This document shows positions 56,067 to 63,264 of a DNA stretch of 63,264 nucleotides, piece after piece (within the stretch, counting starts at the first letter, position 1; each line of letters opens with the position of its first letter). The position numbers and the translations under genes were made by a program. A model generated the notes under the pieces. It did not search any database and was not told the origin of the DNA. It saw only the letters and a list, made by a program, of their open reading frames with translations. The DNA comes from an uncultured Aquimarina sp. (GTDB lineage: Bacteria; Bacteroidota; Bacteroidia; Flavobacteriales; Flavobacteriaceae), in assembly GCA_938011245.1 (NCBI GenBank), contig CALLUJ010000109.1:1-63264 (forward strand), read 5' to 3'.

Positions 56067-58694
56067 TTAAAATAGAGCGGTTTGCCCTTCATCTTCTTCA
56101 TTTATGGGACCATTCTTGCTTACCTTAATCTCCAAATTTTGATCTTCTTGCTCTAGCACTTCTTCCTTAGATATCGTTTCTTCATAAACTAAGGGTTCTA
56201 AAATATTAATTTGTTTAACTTTTTCTGAAGTTAATTGATTACCTATAGCTTTGATTCCTTTAACATTTATAAATTCTGATATGTTAATTACTTGATTGGG
56301 TTTGGGATCTTTTCCTCTTTGCTTTTTAAATAGTATTTCTATTTGTGGTAAATAATCTGTAGAAATTAATTCCAAAAAAGAGTCTTTATAATCTGTAATA
56401 ATAGTCTCTTCTTTATTTTCATTTTCTATAAGAAATCTTTTTACATAATATCGTTCTTTTTCTCCGTCATAATGTATTGCGGTAATTGGCTTTTGAGGAA
56501 TCCACTTTTCTAAGACAATCATATCTGAATCAAAATGAAGTGTTACTTCTGGGGTAATTGTTTTTACTAATCCTTTTTGATTAATAATCAATAATTTATC
56601 ATTCCCTTCAAACTCACCAATAAGTTCTCCTCTCCCATCTACATTAATCCGTCTTACCGTATCATCAAACCAAATTTTACGAGCTTGTAAAGTAGAAACT
56701 CCCGCTTGTTTTAATTCTATTTTTTTTATGGGATGTTTACTTGCTATATTTCCTTTAACTCCTCTTCCTTTAATTAATAAATCTGAAAAGTCTAAATCGA
56801 AACTCAATTTTTTAGCCCTTCCCATTTGTCGTAAATAAATCGATACTATCTCCGCTTCTCCATTTGGATTCGCTGTAAAGTAGAGAATCTCTGAATTTGG
56901 TTTTCCTTGCGTTAAATCATATTCTTTATCTCTTGTTATAGAAGTTACAGAAAAGCGTTTTACAAAGGCTCCTCCTCCTCTACCATCTTTATAAATTACG
57001 TTATAAATAGTACGCTTATCTTTTTTCTTAAATACCGCTACGTGAATAATATTTTTACCAATAAACGTTTTTGTTCCTACCTTGGTTACCATCATTTTAC
57101 CTTGTTTGGTAAAACAAATAACATCATCAATATCTGCACAGTCAGCAACGTACTCATCTTTTCTTAACGAAGTCCCTACGAAGCCTTCGTCCCTATTAAC
57201 ATATAATTTAGTATTACGCATTACTACTTTAGTTGCTTCAATATCTTCGAATAAACGCAACTCTGTTTTTCGCTCTTTTCCTTTTCCGTAAGTAGTTTTA
57301 AGTCTATTAAAATAACCAATTGCGTATTCAACTAAATTAGCTAAATGATGTTCCTTTTCGGCAATATCAGCTTCTAAAGCTTCTATTTTCTGTTGCGCTT
57401 TATCAATATCAAACTTGGAAATACGTTTAATTCGTATTTCGGTTAAACGGGTAATATCTTCTTCGGTAATCGCTCGTTTTAAATGTGTTATATGTGGTTG
57501 TAGTCCTTTATCTATAGCTTCAATAACCCCAGGCCAAGTTTCTACTTCTTCAATATCTCTATAAATTCTATTTTCAATAAAAATACGTTCTAAAGAAGCA
57601 AAATGCCATTGTTCTTGAAGTTCTCTTAATTGTATTTGTAACTCTAATTTTAAAAGTTCTAGAGTATTATCTGTACTACGGCGTAGCATTTCTGACACCC
57701 CTATAAAGTGCGGTGTATTCTCTTCAATAACACAACCTAATGGCGAAATTGAAACTTCACAATTCGTAAAGGCATATAATGCATCAATGGTTTTATCTAG
57801 AGATACATTACTAGGTAAATGAATAAGAATCTCAACCTTAGCGGCGGTGTTATCTTCTATTTTTCTAATTTTAATTTTACCTTTATCGTTCGCTTTTAAT
57901 ATAGAGTCTATAAGCGAAGTTGTGGTTGTTGAAAAAGGAATTTCAGTAATTACCAAATAGTTTTTCTCTCGTTGTTCTATTTTAGCTCTTACACGTACTT
58001 TTCCTCCTCGCAATCCATCATTATAATTAGAGATATCTGCAATCCCTGATGTTGGGAAATCTGGATAAAGAGTAAATCGTTTCCCTTTTAAATGTTTTAT
58101 AGAAGCTTCTATAAGTTCTAAGAAATTATGTGGTAATACTTTTGTGCTTAAACCTACAGCAATTCCTTCTGCTCCTTGTGCCAATAACAATGGGAACATT
58201 ATAGGTAAATTAATGGGCTCTTTTTTACGACCATCATACGAAAGTTGCCAATCGGTTATTTTAGGGTTAAATACTACATCTAAAGCAAATTTAGACAAGC
58301 GAGCTTCAATATATCTTGCTGCTGCTGCACGGTCTCCTGTAAGAATATTCCCCCAGTTTCCCTGCATATCAATAAGCAGGTCTTTTTGGCCTACTTGTAC
58401 CATGGCATCCGAGATGCTGGCATCTCCATGTGGATGGTACTGCATGGTATGCCCAACAATATTAGCCACTTTATTGTAACGTCCATCGTCTAGTTCTTTC
58501 ATAGAATGTAAAATTCTACGTTGTACAGGTTTTAAACCGTCTTCTATGGCTGGAACTGCTCTTTCTAAAATTACATACGAAGCATAATCTAAAAACCAAT
58601 CTTGATACATACCCGTAACTTTTTTAGTTACTTCGCCTTGAATTTGCTCTGTATTTTCTGAATTCAATTCTTCTTGGTTGTAATTTTCTTCCAT
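56067..58694 (-). CDS. parC: DNA topoisomerase IV subunit A
   Basis: The 875-residue type IIA topoisomerase breakage-reunion subunit has PVQRRILHSM, DGNWGNILTGDRAAAARYIEARLS with catalytic Tyr128, and a C-terminal beta-pinwheel with degenerate repeats (VKRFSVTSITRDKEYDLTQG). It lies four bases downstream of the ATPase subunit gene. The pairing and the length argue for topoisomerase IV rather than gyrase: no GyrA-box was seen in the pinwheel. It decatenates daughter chromosomes. Confidence 0.93.
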   Translation of the reverse strand: MEENYNQEELNSENTEQIQGEVTKKVTGMYQDWFLDYASYVILERAVPAIEDGLKPVQRRILHSMKELDDGRYNKVANIVGHTMQYHPHGDASISDAMVQVGQKDLLIDMQGNWGNILTGDRAAAARYIEARLSKFALDVVFNPKITDWQLSYDGRKKEPINLPIMFPLLLAQGAEGIAVGLSTKVLPHNFLELIEASIKHLKGKRFTLYPDFPTSGIADISNYNDGLRGGKVRVRAKIEQREKNYLVITEIPFSTTTTSLIDSILKANDKGKIKIRKIEDNTAAKVEILIHLPSNVSLDKTIDALYAFTNCEVSISPLGCVIEENTPHFIGVSEMLRRSTDNTLELLKLELQIQLRELQEQWHFASLERIFIENRIYRDIEEVETWPGVIEAIDKGLQPHITHLKRAITEEDITRLTEIRIKRISKFDIDKAQQKIEALEADIAEKEHHLANLVEYAIGYFNRLKTTYGKGKERKTELRLFEDIEATKVVMRNTKLYVNRDEGFVGTSLRKDEYVADCADIDDVICFTKQGKMMVTKVGTKTFIGKNIIHVAVFKKKDKRTIYNVIYKDGRGGGAFVKRFSVTSITRDKEYDLTQGKPNSEILYFTANPNGEAEIVSIYLRQMGRAKKLSFDLDFSDLLIKGRGVKGNIASKHPIKKIELKQAGVSTLQARKIWFDDTVRRINVDGRGELIGEFEGNDKLLIINQKGLVKTITPEVTLHFDSDMIVLEKWIPQKPITAIHYDGEKERYYVKRFLIENENKEETIITDYKDSFLELISTDYLPQIEILFKKQRGKDPKPNQVINISEFINVKGIKAIGNQLTSEKVKQINILEPLVYEETISKEEVLEQEDQNLEIKVSKNGPINEEDEGQTALF

Positions 58695-58698
58695 ACGA

Positions 58699-60558
58699 TT
58701 ATACCTGTTCTTCTACTTTGTCTAATTCTACCTTAAGATTATTAATAATAAACTTTTGGCGGTCTGGTGTGTTTTTACCCATATAAAACTCTAATAGTTC
58801 TTCAATGGATTTGTCTTTATCTAACATTATAGGATCTAAACGAATATCTTCTCCTATAAAGTGCACAAACTCGTCTGGAGAAATTTCTCCTAATCCTTTA
58901 AATCGAGTAATTTCTGGTCTAACACCTAATTTATTAATAGCATTTATACGTTCTTGTTCTGAGTAACAATAAATGGTTTCTTTTTTATTTCTTACACGAA
59001 ACAAAGGAGTTTGTAAAATATATAAATGTCCTTCTTTTATTAATTCTGGAAAAAACTGCAAAAAAAATGTAATTAACAATAATCTAATATGCATTCCATC
59101 TACATCGGCATCGGTTGCTATTACAATATTATTATATCGAAGATCTTCCATAGATTCTTCTATATTTAATGCTGCTTGTAAAAGGTTGAATTCTTCATTT
59201 TCGTAGACAATCTTTTTAGTCATATTATAACAGTTTAAAGGTTTACCACGTAAACTAAATACTGCTTGTGTGTTTACATCTCTAGATTTTGTAATGGATC
59301 CACTTGCCGAATCTCCTTCGGTTATAAATAATGTGCTTTCTAAATTTCTAGGGTTTTTAGCATCTCCTAAATGTACTCTACAATCCCTTAACTTTTTATT
59401 ATGGAGACTCGCCTTTTTAGCTCGGTCTTTAGCTAACTTACGGATTCCCGATAATTCTTTACGCTCGCGTTCTGCTTGTAATATTTTACGCTGTAAAGCT
59501 TCGGCTGTGTCTGCGTTTTTATGAAGAAAATTATCTAACTGTGTTTTTACAAAATCGTTAATATAAGTACGTACTGTAGGTAAATCTCCTCCCATATCGG
59601 TAGAACCTAATTTAGTTTTTGTTTGGCTTTCAAAAACAGGTTCCATTACTTTAATACTAATAGCTGCTACTATAGATTTTCTTATATCACTTGCTTCATA
59701 ATTTTTATTATAATACTCTCTAATGGTTTTTACTATAGCTTCTCTAAATGCTGCTAAATGTGTTCCCCCTTGGGTGGTATTTTGTCCGTTTACAAACGAG
59801 TGGTATTCTTCCGAATATTGTGTACGACTATGGGTTATTGCTACTTCTATATCATTGCCTCTAAGATGAATAATCGGATACAATCTATCGGTATCTAAAA
59901 TGCTGTCCGACAATAAATCTTTTAATCCATTTTCTGAATAAAATTTCTCTCCATTAAATACAATGGTTAATCCTGGGTTTAAATACACATAGTTCTTGAG
60001 CATTTTTGCCACATACTCCATACGGTATTTATAATTTTTAAAAATAGTTTCATCGGCAACAAAGGATACTTTAGTTCCCTTCCTACGAGAAGTTTCTTCT
60101 AAAAACTCTTGATTTGTTAATTCTCCTTTAGAAAATTCTGCAGAAGCCGATTTTCCATCTCGGTTAGACTCTACTCTAAAATAAGTTGAAAGCGCATTTA
60201 CGGCCTTAGTACCTACTCCATTTAATCCTACCGATTTTTTAAAGGCTCGAGAGTCGTACTTTCCTCCCGTATTCATTTTTGAAACTACATCTACTACTTT
60301 TCCTAATGGGATTCCTCTACCGTAATCTCTAACCGTAACTTTCTCTCCTTGAATACTAATTTCAATAGTTTTTCCTGTTCCCATTACAAATTCGTCAATA
60401 GAATTATCTAGGACTTCTTTTATTAAAATGTATATACCATCGTCTGCAGAAGAGCCGTCTCCTAATTTACCAATATACATTCCTGGTCGCATACGAATAT
60501 GCTCTTTCCAATCGAGTGAACGTATATTATCTTCGGTATACAAGGCTTCATTACTCAT
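58699..60558 (-). CDS. parE: DNA topoisomerase IV subunit B
   Basis: The 619-residue GHKL ATPase subunit has [35 protein letters not shown] (ATP lid) and the QTKTKLGS site. The TOPRIM domain has EGDSASGS and [18 protein letters not shown], with C-terminal [13 protein letters not shown]. It supplies ATP hydrolysis to ParC. It starts the parE-parC pair; a TATATTAG box lies about 40 bases upstream on the minus strand. Confidence 0.95.
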   Translation of the reverse strand: MSNEALYTEDNIRSLDWKEHIRMRPGMYIGKLGDGSSADDGIYILIKEVLDNSIDEFVMGTGKTIEISIQGEKVTVRDYGRGIPLGKVVDVVSKMNTGGKYDSRAFKKSVGLNGVGTKAVNALSTYFRVESNRDGKSASAEFSKGELTNQEFLEETSRRKGTKVSFVADETIFKNYKYRMEYVAKMLKNYVYLNPGLTIVFNGEKFYSENGLKDLLSDSILDTDRLYPIIHLRGNDIEVAITHSRTQYSEEYHSFVNGQNTTQGGTHLAAFREAIVKTIREYYNKNYEASDIRKSIVAAISIKVMEPVFESQTKTKLGSTDMGGDLPTVRTYINDFVKTQLDNFLHKNADTAEALQRKILQAERERKELSGIRKLAKDRAKKASLHNKKLRDCRVHLGDAKNPRNLESTLFITEGDSASGSITKSRDVNTQAVFSLRGKPLNCYNMTKKIVYENEEFNLLQAALNIEESMEDLRYNNIVIATDADVDGMHIRLLLITFFLQFFPELIKEGHLYILQTPLFRVRNKKETIYCYSEQERINAINKLGVRPEITRFKGLGEISPDEFVHFIGEDIRLDPIMLDKDKSIEELLEFYMGKNTPDRQKFIINNLKVELDKVEEQV

Positions 60559-60761
60559 AAAAAAAGTTTTGGGTCTCTGCTAATATAAACGCTTACGTCG
60601 AATTTTAAAAGCTCTTTAGCCGAAAGTTGTTAAGAGGTTTTGTATTATTACGAATTTAAAAATATCGTGCTCTTTATTTTTTTATTATCAATTACAAAAT
60701 TATATCTATTATCATAATTAATAAACATCACAAAAAAACACAGACTTTTTGATTAAACAAT

Positions 60762-60798
60762 AAACCGCCCTATTTGCTATATATAGTGTTGTGGTTAG
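60762..60798. repeat. inverted repeat, inner end at the stop codon of a lipoprotein gene
   Basis: Its reverse complement CTAACCACAACACTATATAT...TAGGGCGGTT matches 61339-61389 in order and spacing (AACCACAAC, a TATAT-rich spacer, TAGGGCGGTT). The stop codon of the enclosed gene is part of it. Confidence 0.6.
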
Positions 60799-61328
60799 TT
60801 TTTCTTTTCAAATTTTATATTATCAATCATATCGAAATTTGAAGTCAGAATAATAATCCAGGCAGCATTTTTAAATCCACGTGTTATAATTAAATCACCA
60901 TCTTTATTATTGCCTAAAATCGTTTTTCTCTCAGAATGTAAATATAATGCTGGAATAGGAGTTAAAAACAACTTTTTATTTATCGAAAAATATTTACCGG
61001 TTATTTTACCTTTAAATAATAGACTCTCTATTATAGAATCGTTTTCCATTAAACTCGCTTTCAATTTTCTTTTATTAATGACCTCAAGTTTTACAAGAGA
61101 ATTATCCAACGTATATCTATCATCTCCTTTTAATCTGTAATTATCTGCTAAAATGTTCCACAATTCATTTTTCTCAAGAACGTTAATTTTATTTTTATAA
61201 AGTCCATTTAATTTATCAATTGAAAATTTGACTGCTTGGTTTTTACTCTCTTTTACAAGACTTTTTGTTGAATAACAGCTAGTCAAAATAATCGATAAAA
61301 TGATAAAAGTATATTTAGAAATTCTCAT
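60795..61328 (-). CDS. lipoprotein of unknown function, candidate immunity protein
   Basis: The 177-residue product starts at the ATG of MRISKYTFIILSIILTSCYS; an upstream TTG frame would add six residues in front of the signal. The lipobox LTSC gives Cys18. The mature part is lysine- and leucine-rich and beta-like. It is enclosed by a facing inverted repeat and lies downstream of the toxin-like gene and another lipoprotein. Periplasmic lipoproteins commonly protect against peptidoglycan-attacking toxins; that role is inference. No family was recognised. Confidence 0.6.
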   Translation of the reverse strand: MRISKYTFIILSIILTSCYSTKSLVKESKNQAVKFSIDKLNGLYKNKINVLEKNELWNILADNYRLKGDDRYTLDNSLVKLEVINKRKLKASLMENDSIIESLLFKGKITGKYFSINKKLFLTPIPALYLHSERKTILGNNKDGDLIITRGFKNAAWIIILTSNFDMIDNIKFEKKN

Positions 61329-61338
61329 TTTTTTAATT

Positions 61339-61412
61339 AACCACAACGTTAAGTATATGGTTTTGTAACTATCCCGTAGGGCGGTTATAAACTATATACC
61401 TTGTTACAAAAC
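61339..61412. repeat. inverted repeat upstream of the lipoprotein gene, with a palindrome
   Basis: Contains AACCACAAC (61339-61347) and TAGGGCGGTTATA (61377-61389), the partner of 60762-60798. In addition GTTTTGTAAC (61360-61369) and GTTACAAAAC (61403-61412) are perfect reverse complements. The structure does not fit the integron core-site consensus. Confidence 0.6.
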
Positions 61413-61474
61413 GTTCTATTAAGGATAACAGAAAGTCGTAGTAGTTTTTTTATATTAAAGTTCATAAAATCTAT

Positions 61475-62128
61475 CTACAATTCCTTTAAGGCAAATCCTC
61501 TGGTAGTTATTTTATAGGTTTCTTTTGTATTTTTTAAAATAGGCCTTTTTCTCTCTCCTATTATATCTCCTGTGCTATTCATTAGTAGCCAATCTTCTTC
61601 TATTTGATTAATTGTTATTTCTGAAATATCATTATTAAATTGATAATCATACTTAAAGACCAACTCATAACTAAATCGATTGTAAATAATTAGATAATCA
61701 ATTTGTTTTCCTTCTTTATCAAACATGTTTAATTGAAAGAAAACCCCAGGAATATCGTTTTCTCCGTAAAATTGTACAAGATTTCCTATTATAATGCTAT
61801 TATCTTTCAGTATTTTAAACTTTGGATAAAATTCTTTTTTTGAGATTTTGTAAAAAAAATTATCAGTATTATGTCTTTTTTTAATATTGTTAAAATAGCT
61901 TATAGAACAATTATATTTATTTTCAATACTATCTTTTATTACAAAAAATCCAGTTTCATTTTCTTTTATTAACATTTCAAAATTCAATGCTTTATAGGGA
62001 TCTATCCGTTTAATACAGCTTTCAAAAGCAGTTATTTGATTTTGAGAAATATTGTTGATATTTTCTTTCTTTGTTTCTCTACAACTTAAAAAAAATATCA
62101 TTAGAATTATAAATACAATGTTTTTCAT
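61475..62128 (-). CDS. lipoprotein next to the toxin-like gene, probable immunity protein
   Basis: The 217-residue product has a lipoprotein signal MKNIVFIILMIFFLSC (Cys16) and then a beta-rich globular part with YKALNFEML and QIEEDWLLMNSTGDIIGER. Its ATG overlaps the TGA that ends the out-of-frame tail of the toxin-like gene (ATGA), the usual coupling for toxin and immunity genes. Lipid anchoring places it in the periplasm, where a murein-cutting toxin would act. Family unknown; role inferred from position. Confidence 0.6.
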   Translation of the reverse strand: MKNIVFIILMIFFLSCRETKKENINNISQNQITAFESCIKRIDPYKALNFEMLIKENETGFFVIKDSIENKYNCSISYFNNIKKRHNTDNFFYKISKKEFYPKFKILKDNSIIIGNLVQFYGENDIPGVFFQLNMFDKEGKQIDYLIIYNRFSYELVFKYDYQFNNDISEITINQIEEDWLLMNSTGDIIGERKRPILKNTKETYKITTRGFALKEL

Positions 62129-62249
62129 ATTTTTTTAATTTTATTGAAATCAAAACCAGTTAAATGTAGATGGTGATGATGTCTATATTTTACACCTCCA
62201 GTTGTTTTTTTCATATGTTTCGTATGTGGTAAGAGCGTGTTCGTTTTTA
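62125..62249 (-). pseudogene. out-of-frame C-terminal tail of the toxin-like protein
   Basis: In the -1 frame relative to the gene above, translation continues KVKTNTLLPHTKHMKKTT and then YRHHHHLHLTGFDFNKI to a TGA that overlaps the next ATG. HHHHLHL is the HxH zinc-ligand pattern of LAS peptidases (MepA, M15-like). The frame is open from the break to the overlap. One extra A in the run C-AAAAA-G at 62250-62254 would join it to the upstream part. Confidence 0.65.
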
Positions 62250-63264
62250 CTTTTTGAATAATTTTATTTTTTGTTTTTTATCTAAAACCTCTTTTTCTAT
62301 TTCCCTTTCAAAATTTTCCGAATACATCTTTGAAGTTACGCCCCAACCAAATTTGAAAAGAGCATTATTAAATTTGACTTGTCTTTCATAATCAAAATGA
62401 TTATCCTGCAGAACTGTTTTTTGACCATTTTTATTAATACTCAAATATCTTAAATCTCCTTTTTCGCCATTAATGTGAGATGAACTGCCTCCTGCTGTAT
62501 TACCATTCTTTATACTAAAACCATTAAACCCTAAATCTTCTATACTTTCTTCAATCATTGCGCCTAGCAATCCAGCAAAACAATCGGGATTAATATACCA
62601 TCTTTGAGAATCGCTATTCCAAGTTGAAAATTTGAATTTTATATTTTTCGAACTATACGATTTTATATCCTTTGAATAAGCTAACAAAACAAAACTTTCA
62701 GAACTAGAAACTATATCTTTTTTAATATGTTTTTTAGTCCTTTCTATTTTTGCTTCACCTAAGAAATGTTTATTATTATTAGAATCAAAATAATAGTACA
62801 AAACCTTTTTAGGCTCTTTTTCTTTAGTTTTTTCAATTCTTCCATCATGGTATATATTATATTCCAAAGTTGAATTACTTTTCAATTCAAACCAATTTCC
62901 ATCACTATCTAGCCATAGATTTTTGATTGCTTCGCCACGTATTTCGCCACCTTCGCTATCACCATGGTAGTTGATGTTTATTTCTTCTTGCCCAGGAACG
63001 GTATGTCCTTCCACAAGCAGATATAAAGGTGTTTTTTTGTCTTTCCCTTCTAAGGCTTTTTGCCAAGCTTCTTTTTTGGTCTTGTCGTTATGGTCTATTT
63101 GGAGTTTATAGATCGCTGTTTCGGCATAGTCATCTACATTTATATAATGCTTTTCGCACAGCGCACCTACTTTTACTTCGCCTTTGGTTTTATAATTACC
63201 ATCTTCATCTTTAAAGGTAATTAGCCCGTCTTTTTCTTCAATACCTTTTTCTTTGCCTTGTTTT
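62247..63264 (-). CDS. polymorphic-toxin-like protein, LAS-type zinc peptidase domain, 5' end outside window
   Basis: The frame is open to the window edge, so at least 338 codons are present and the start lies outside. The first ~85 residues (LYLLVEGHTVPGQEE, INVDDYAETA) are encoded by DNA visibly richer in G+C than the rest and look like a conserved carrier domain. The AT-rich C-terminal domain contains WYINPDCFAGLLGAMIEES, then SSHINGEKGDLRYLS with the H..D zinc-ligand pattern, then DNHFDYERQVKFNNALFKFGW. It stops early at KLFKK; the third-ligand motif lies in the next frame. The likely target is peptidoglycan. Start and delivery system are unknown. Confidence 0.65.
   Translation of the reverse strand, partial: KQGKEKGIEEKDGLITFKDEDGNYKTKGEVKVGALCEKHYINVDDYAETAIYKLQIDHNDKTKKEAWQKALEGKDKKTPLYLLVEGHTVPGQEEININYHGDSEGGEIRGEAIKNLWLDSDGNWFELKSNSTLEYNIYHDGRIEKTKEKEPKKVLYYYFDSNNNKHFLGEAKIERTKKHIKKDIVSSSESFVLLAYSKDIKSYSSKNIKFKFSTWNSDSQRWYINPDCFAGLLGAMIEESIEDLGFNGFSIKNGNTAGGSSSHINGEKGDLRYLSINKNGQKTVLQDNHFDYERQVKFNNALFKFGWGVTSKMYSENFEREIEKEVLDKKQKIKLFKK

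Noticed and set aside
58144-59524. Plus-strand frames opposite parC and parE
   Set aside because: They mirror highly conserved genes on the other strand and have no independent evidence.
61339-61412. Integron attC site
   Set aside because: The palindrome GTTTTGTAAC/GTTACAAAAC does not fit the RYYYAAC/GTTRRRY core sites, and no integron integrase is seen.
1-63264. CRISPR arrays, rRNA genes or a replication origin
   Set aside because: No regularly spaced repeats, no rRNA-like segments and no dnaA-box cluster were seen on reading both strands.

Overview
The window looks like a chromosomal segment of a marine-type flavobacterium (phylum Bacteroidota, family Flavobacteriaceae). The DNA is strongly AT-rich. 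Promoters fit the Bacteroidota pattern TTTG-N17-23-TAnnTTTG. Almost no gene has a Shine-Dalgarno site, except rpsU, which has a very strong one. One secreted protein ends in a type IX secretion (Por) tail, and typical group traits are present: a split transketolase, a CarB of about 950 residues, and M1 peptidase, PorT-like and MlaD/Fe-S genes. Genus cannot be decided from this sequence. No rRNA, complete tRNA or CRISPR array was seen.

Layout. 1-3660 is an accessory strip: a dispersed repeat with a hairpin, a broken IS1595-type transposase, a repeat-containing secreted protein cut by that IS, a SUKH (SMI1/KNR4) immunity protein with an orphan fragment, a HEPN-like protein and a tRNA fossil. 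3660-20810 is mostly core: patatin, M1 aminopeptidase, recG, a T9SS-exported beta-helix/beta-trefoil protein, a PKD lipoprotein, a YdiJ-like FAD/Fe-S dehydrogenase, then pdxH-sixA-ppk-ppx and a small outer-membrane barrel. 20810-24340 holds a cold-shock protein with a long leader, a dead ISAon1-like element and tatA. 24340-30850 has a DUF6503-like lipoprotein, carB, rpmH, a TPR membrane protein, rpsU and a hydrolase-OsmC fusion. 30850-32070 is a second copy of the hairpin repeat plus a dead transposase. 32075-39535 has the transketolase halves, tgt, lptF/G-like, mlaD-like and a membrane Fe-S/CCG oxidoreductase pair. 39535-43255 is decayed mobile DNA around lysA. 43255-60560 is core again: mazG, murB, an aminotransferase, a secreted unknown, an acyl-CoA ligase, a glycan block (WaaP-like kinase, GT9, glf, a galactofuranosyltransferase-like enzyme), a PAS histidine kinase and parC/parE. 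60560-63264 is a toxin-immunity type region.

The most interesting item is at the right edge. The C-terminal part of a large protein carries a LAS-type zinc peptidase signature (MepA/M15-like) split by a single-base frameshift: H and D ligands lie before the break and an HxH motif after it. The out-of-frame tail overlaps by ATGA the start of a lipoprotein gene. A second lipoprotein gene beyond it is enclosed by a facing inverted repeat. This fits a peptidoglycan-cleaving polymorphic toxin with periplasmic lipoprotein immunity, either inactivated or expressed by frameshifting. Other points are the perfect anti-SD match ahead of rpsU, a tgt lacking the usual zinc cysteines, and families of 3'-flanking repeats that make the accessory genes look like cassettes.
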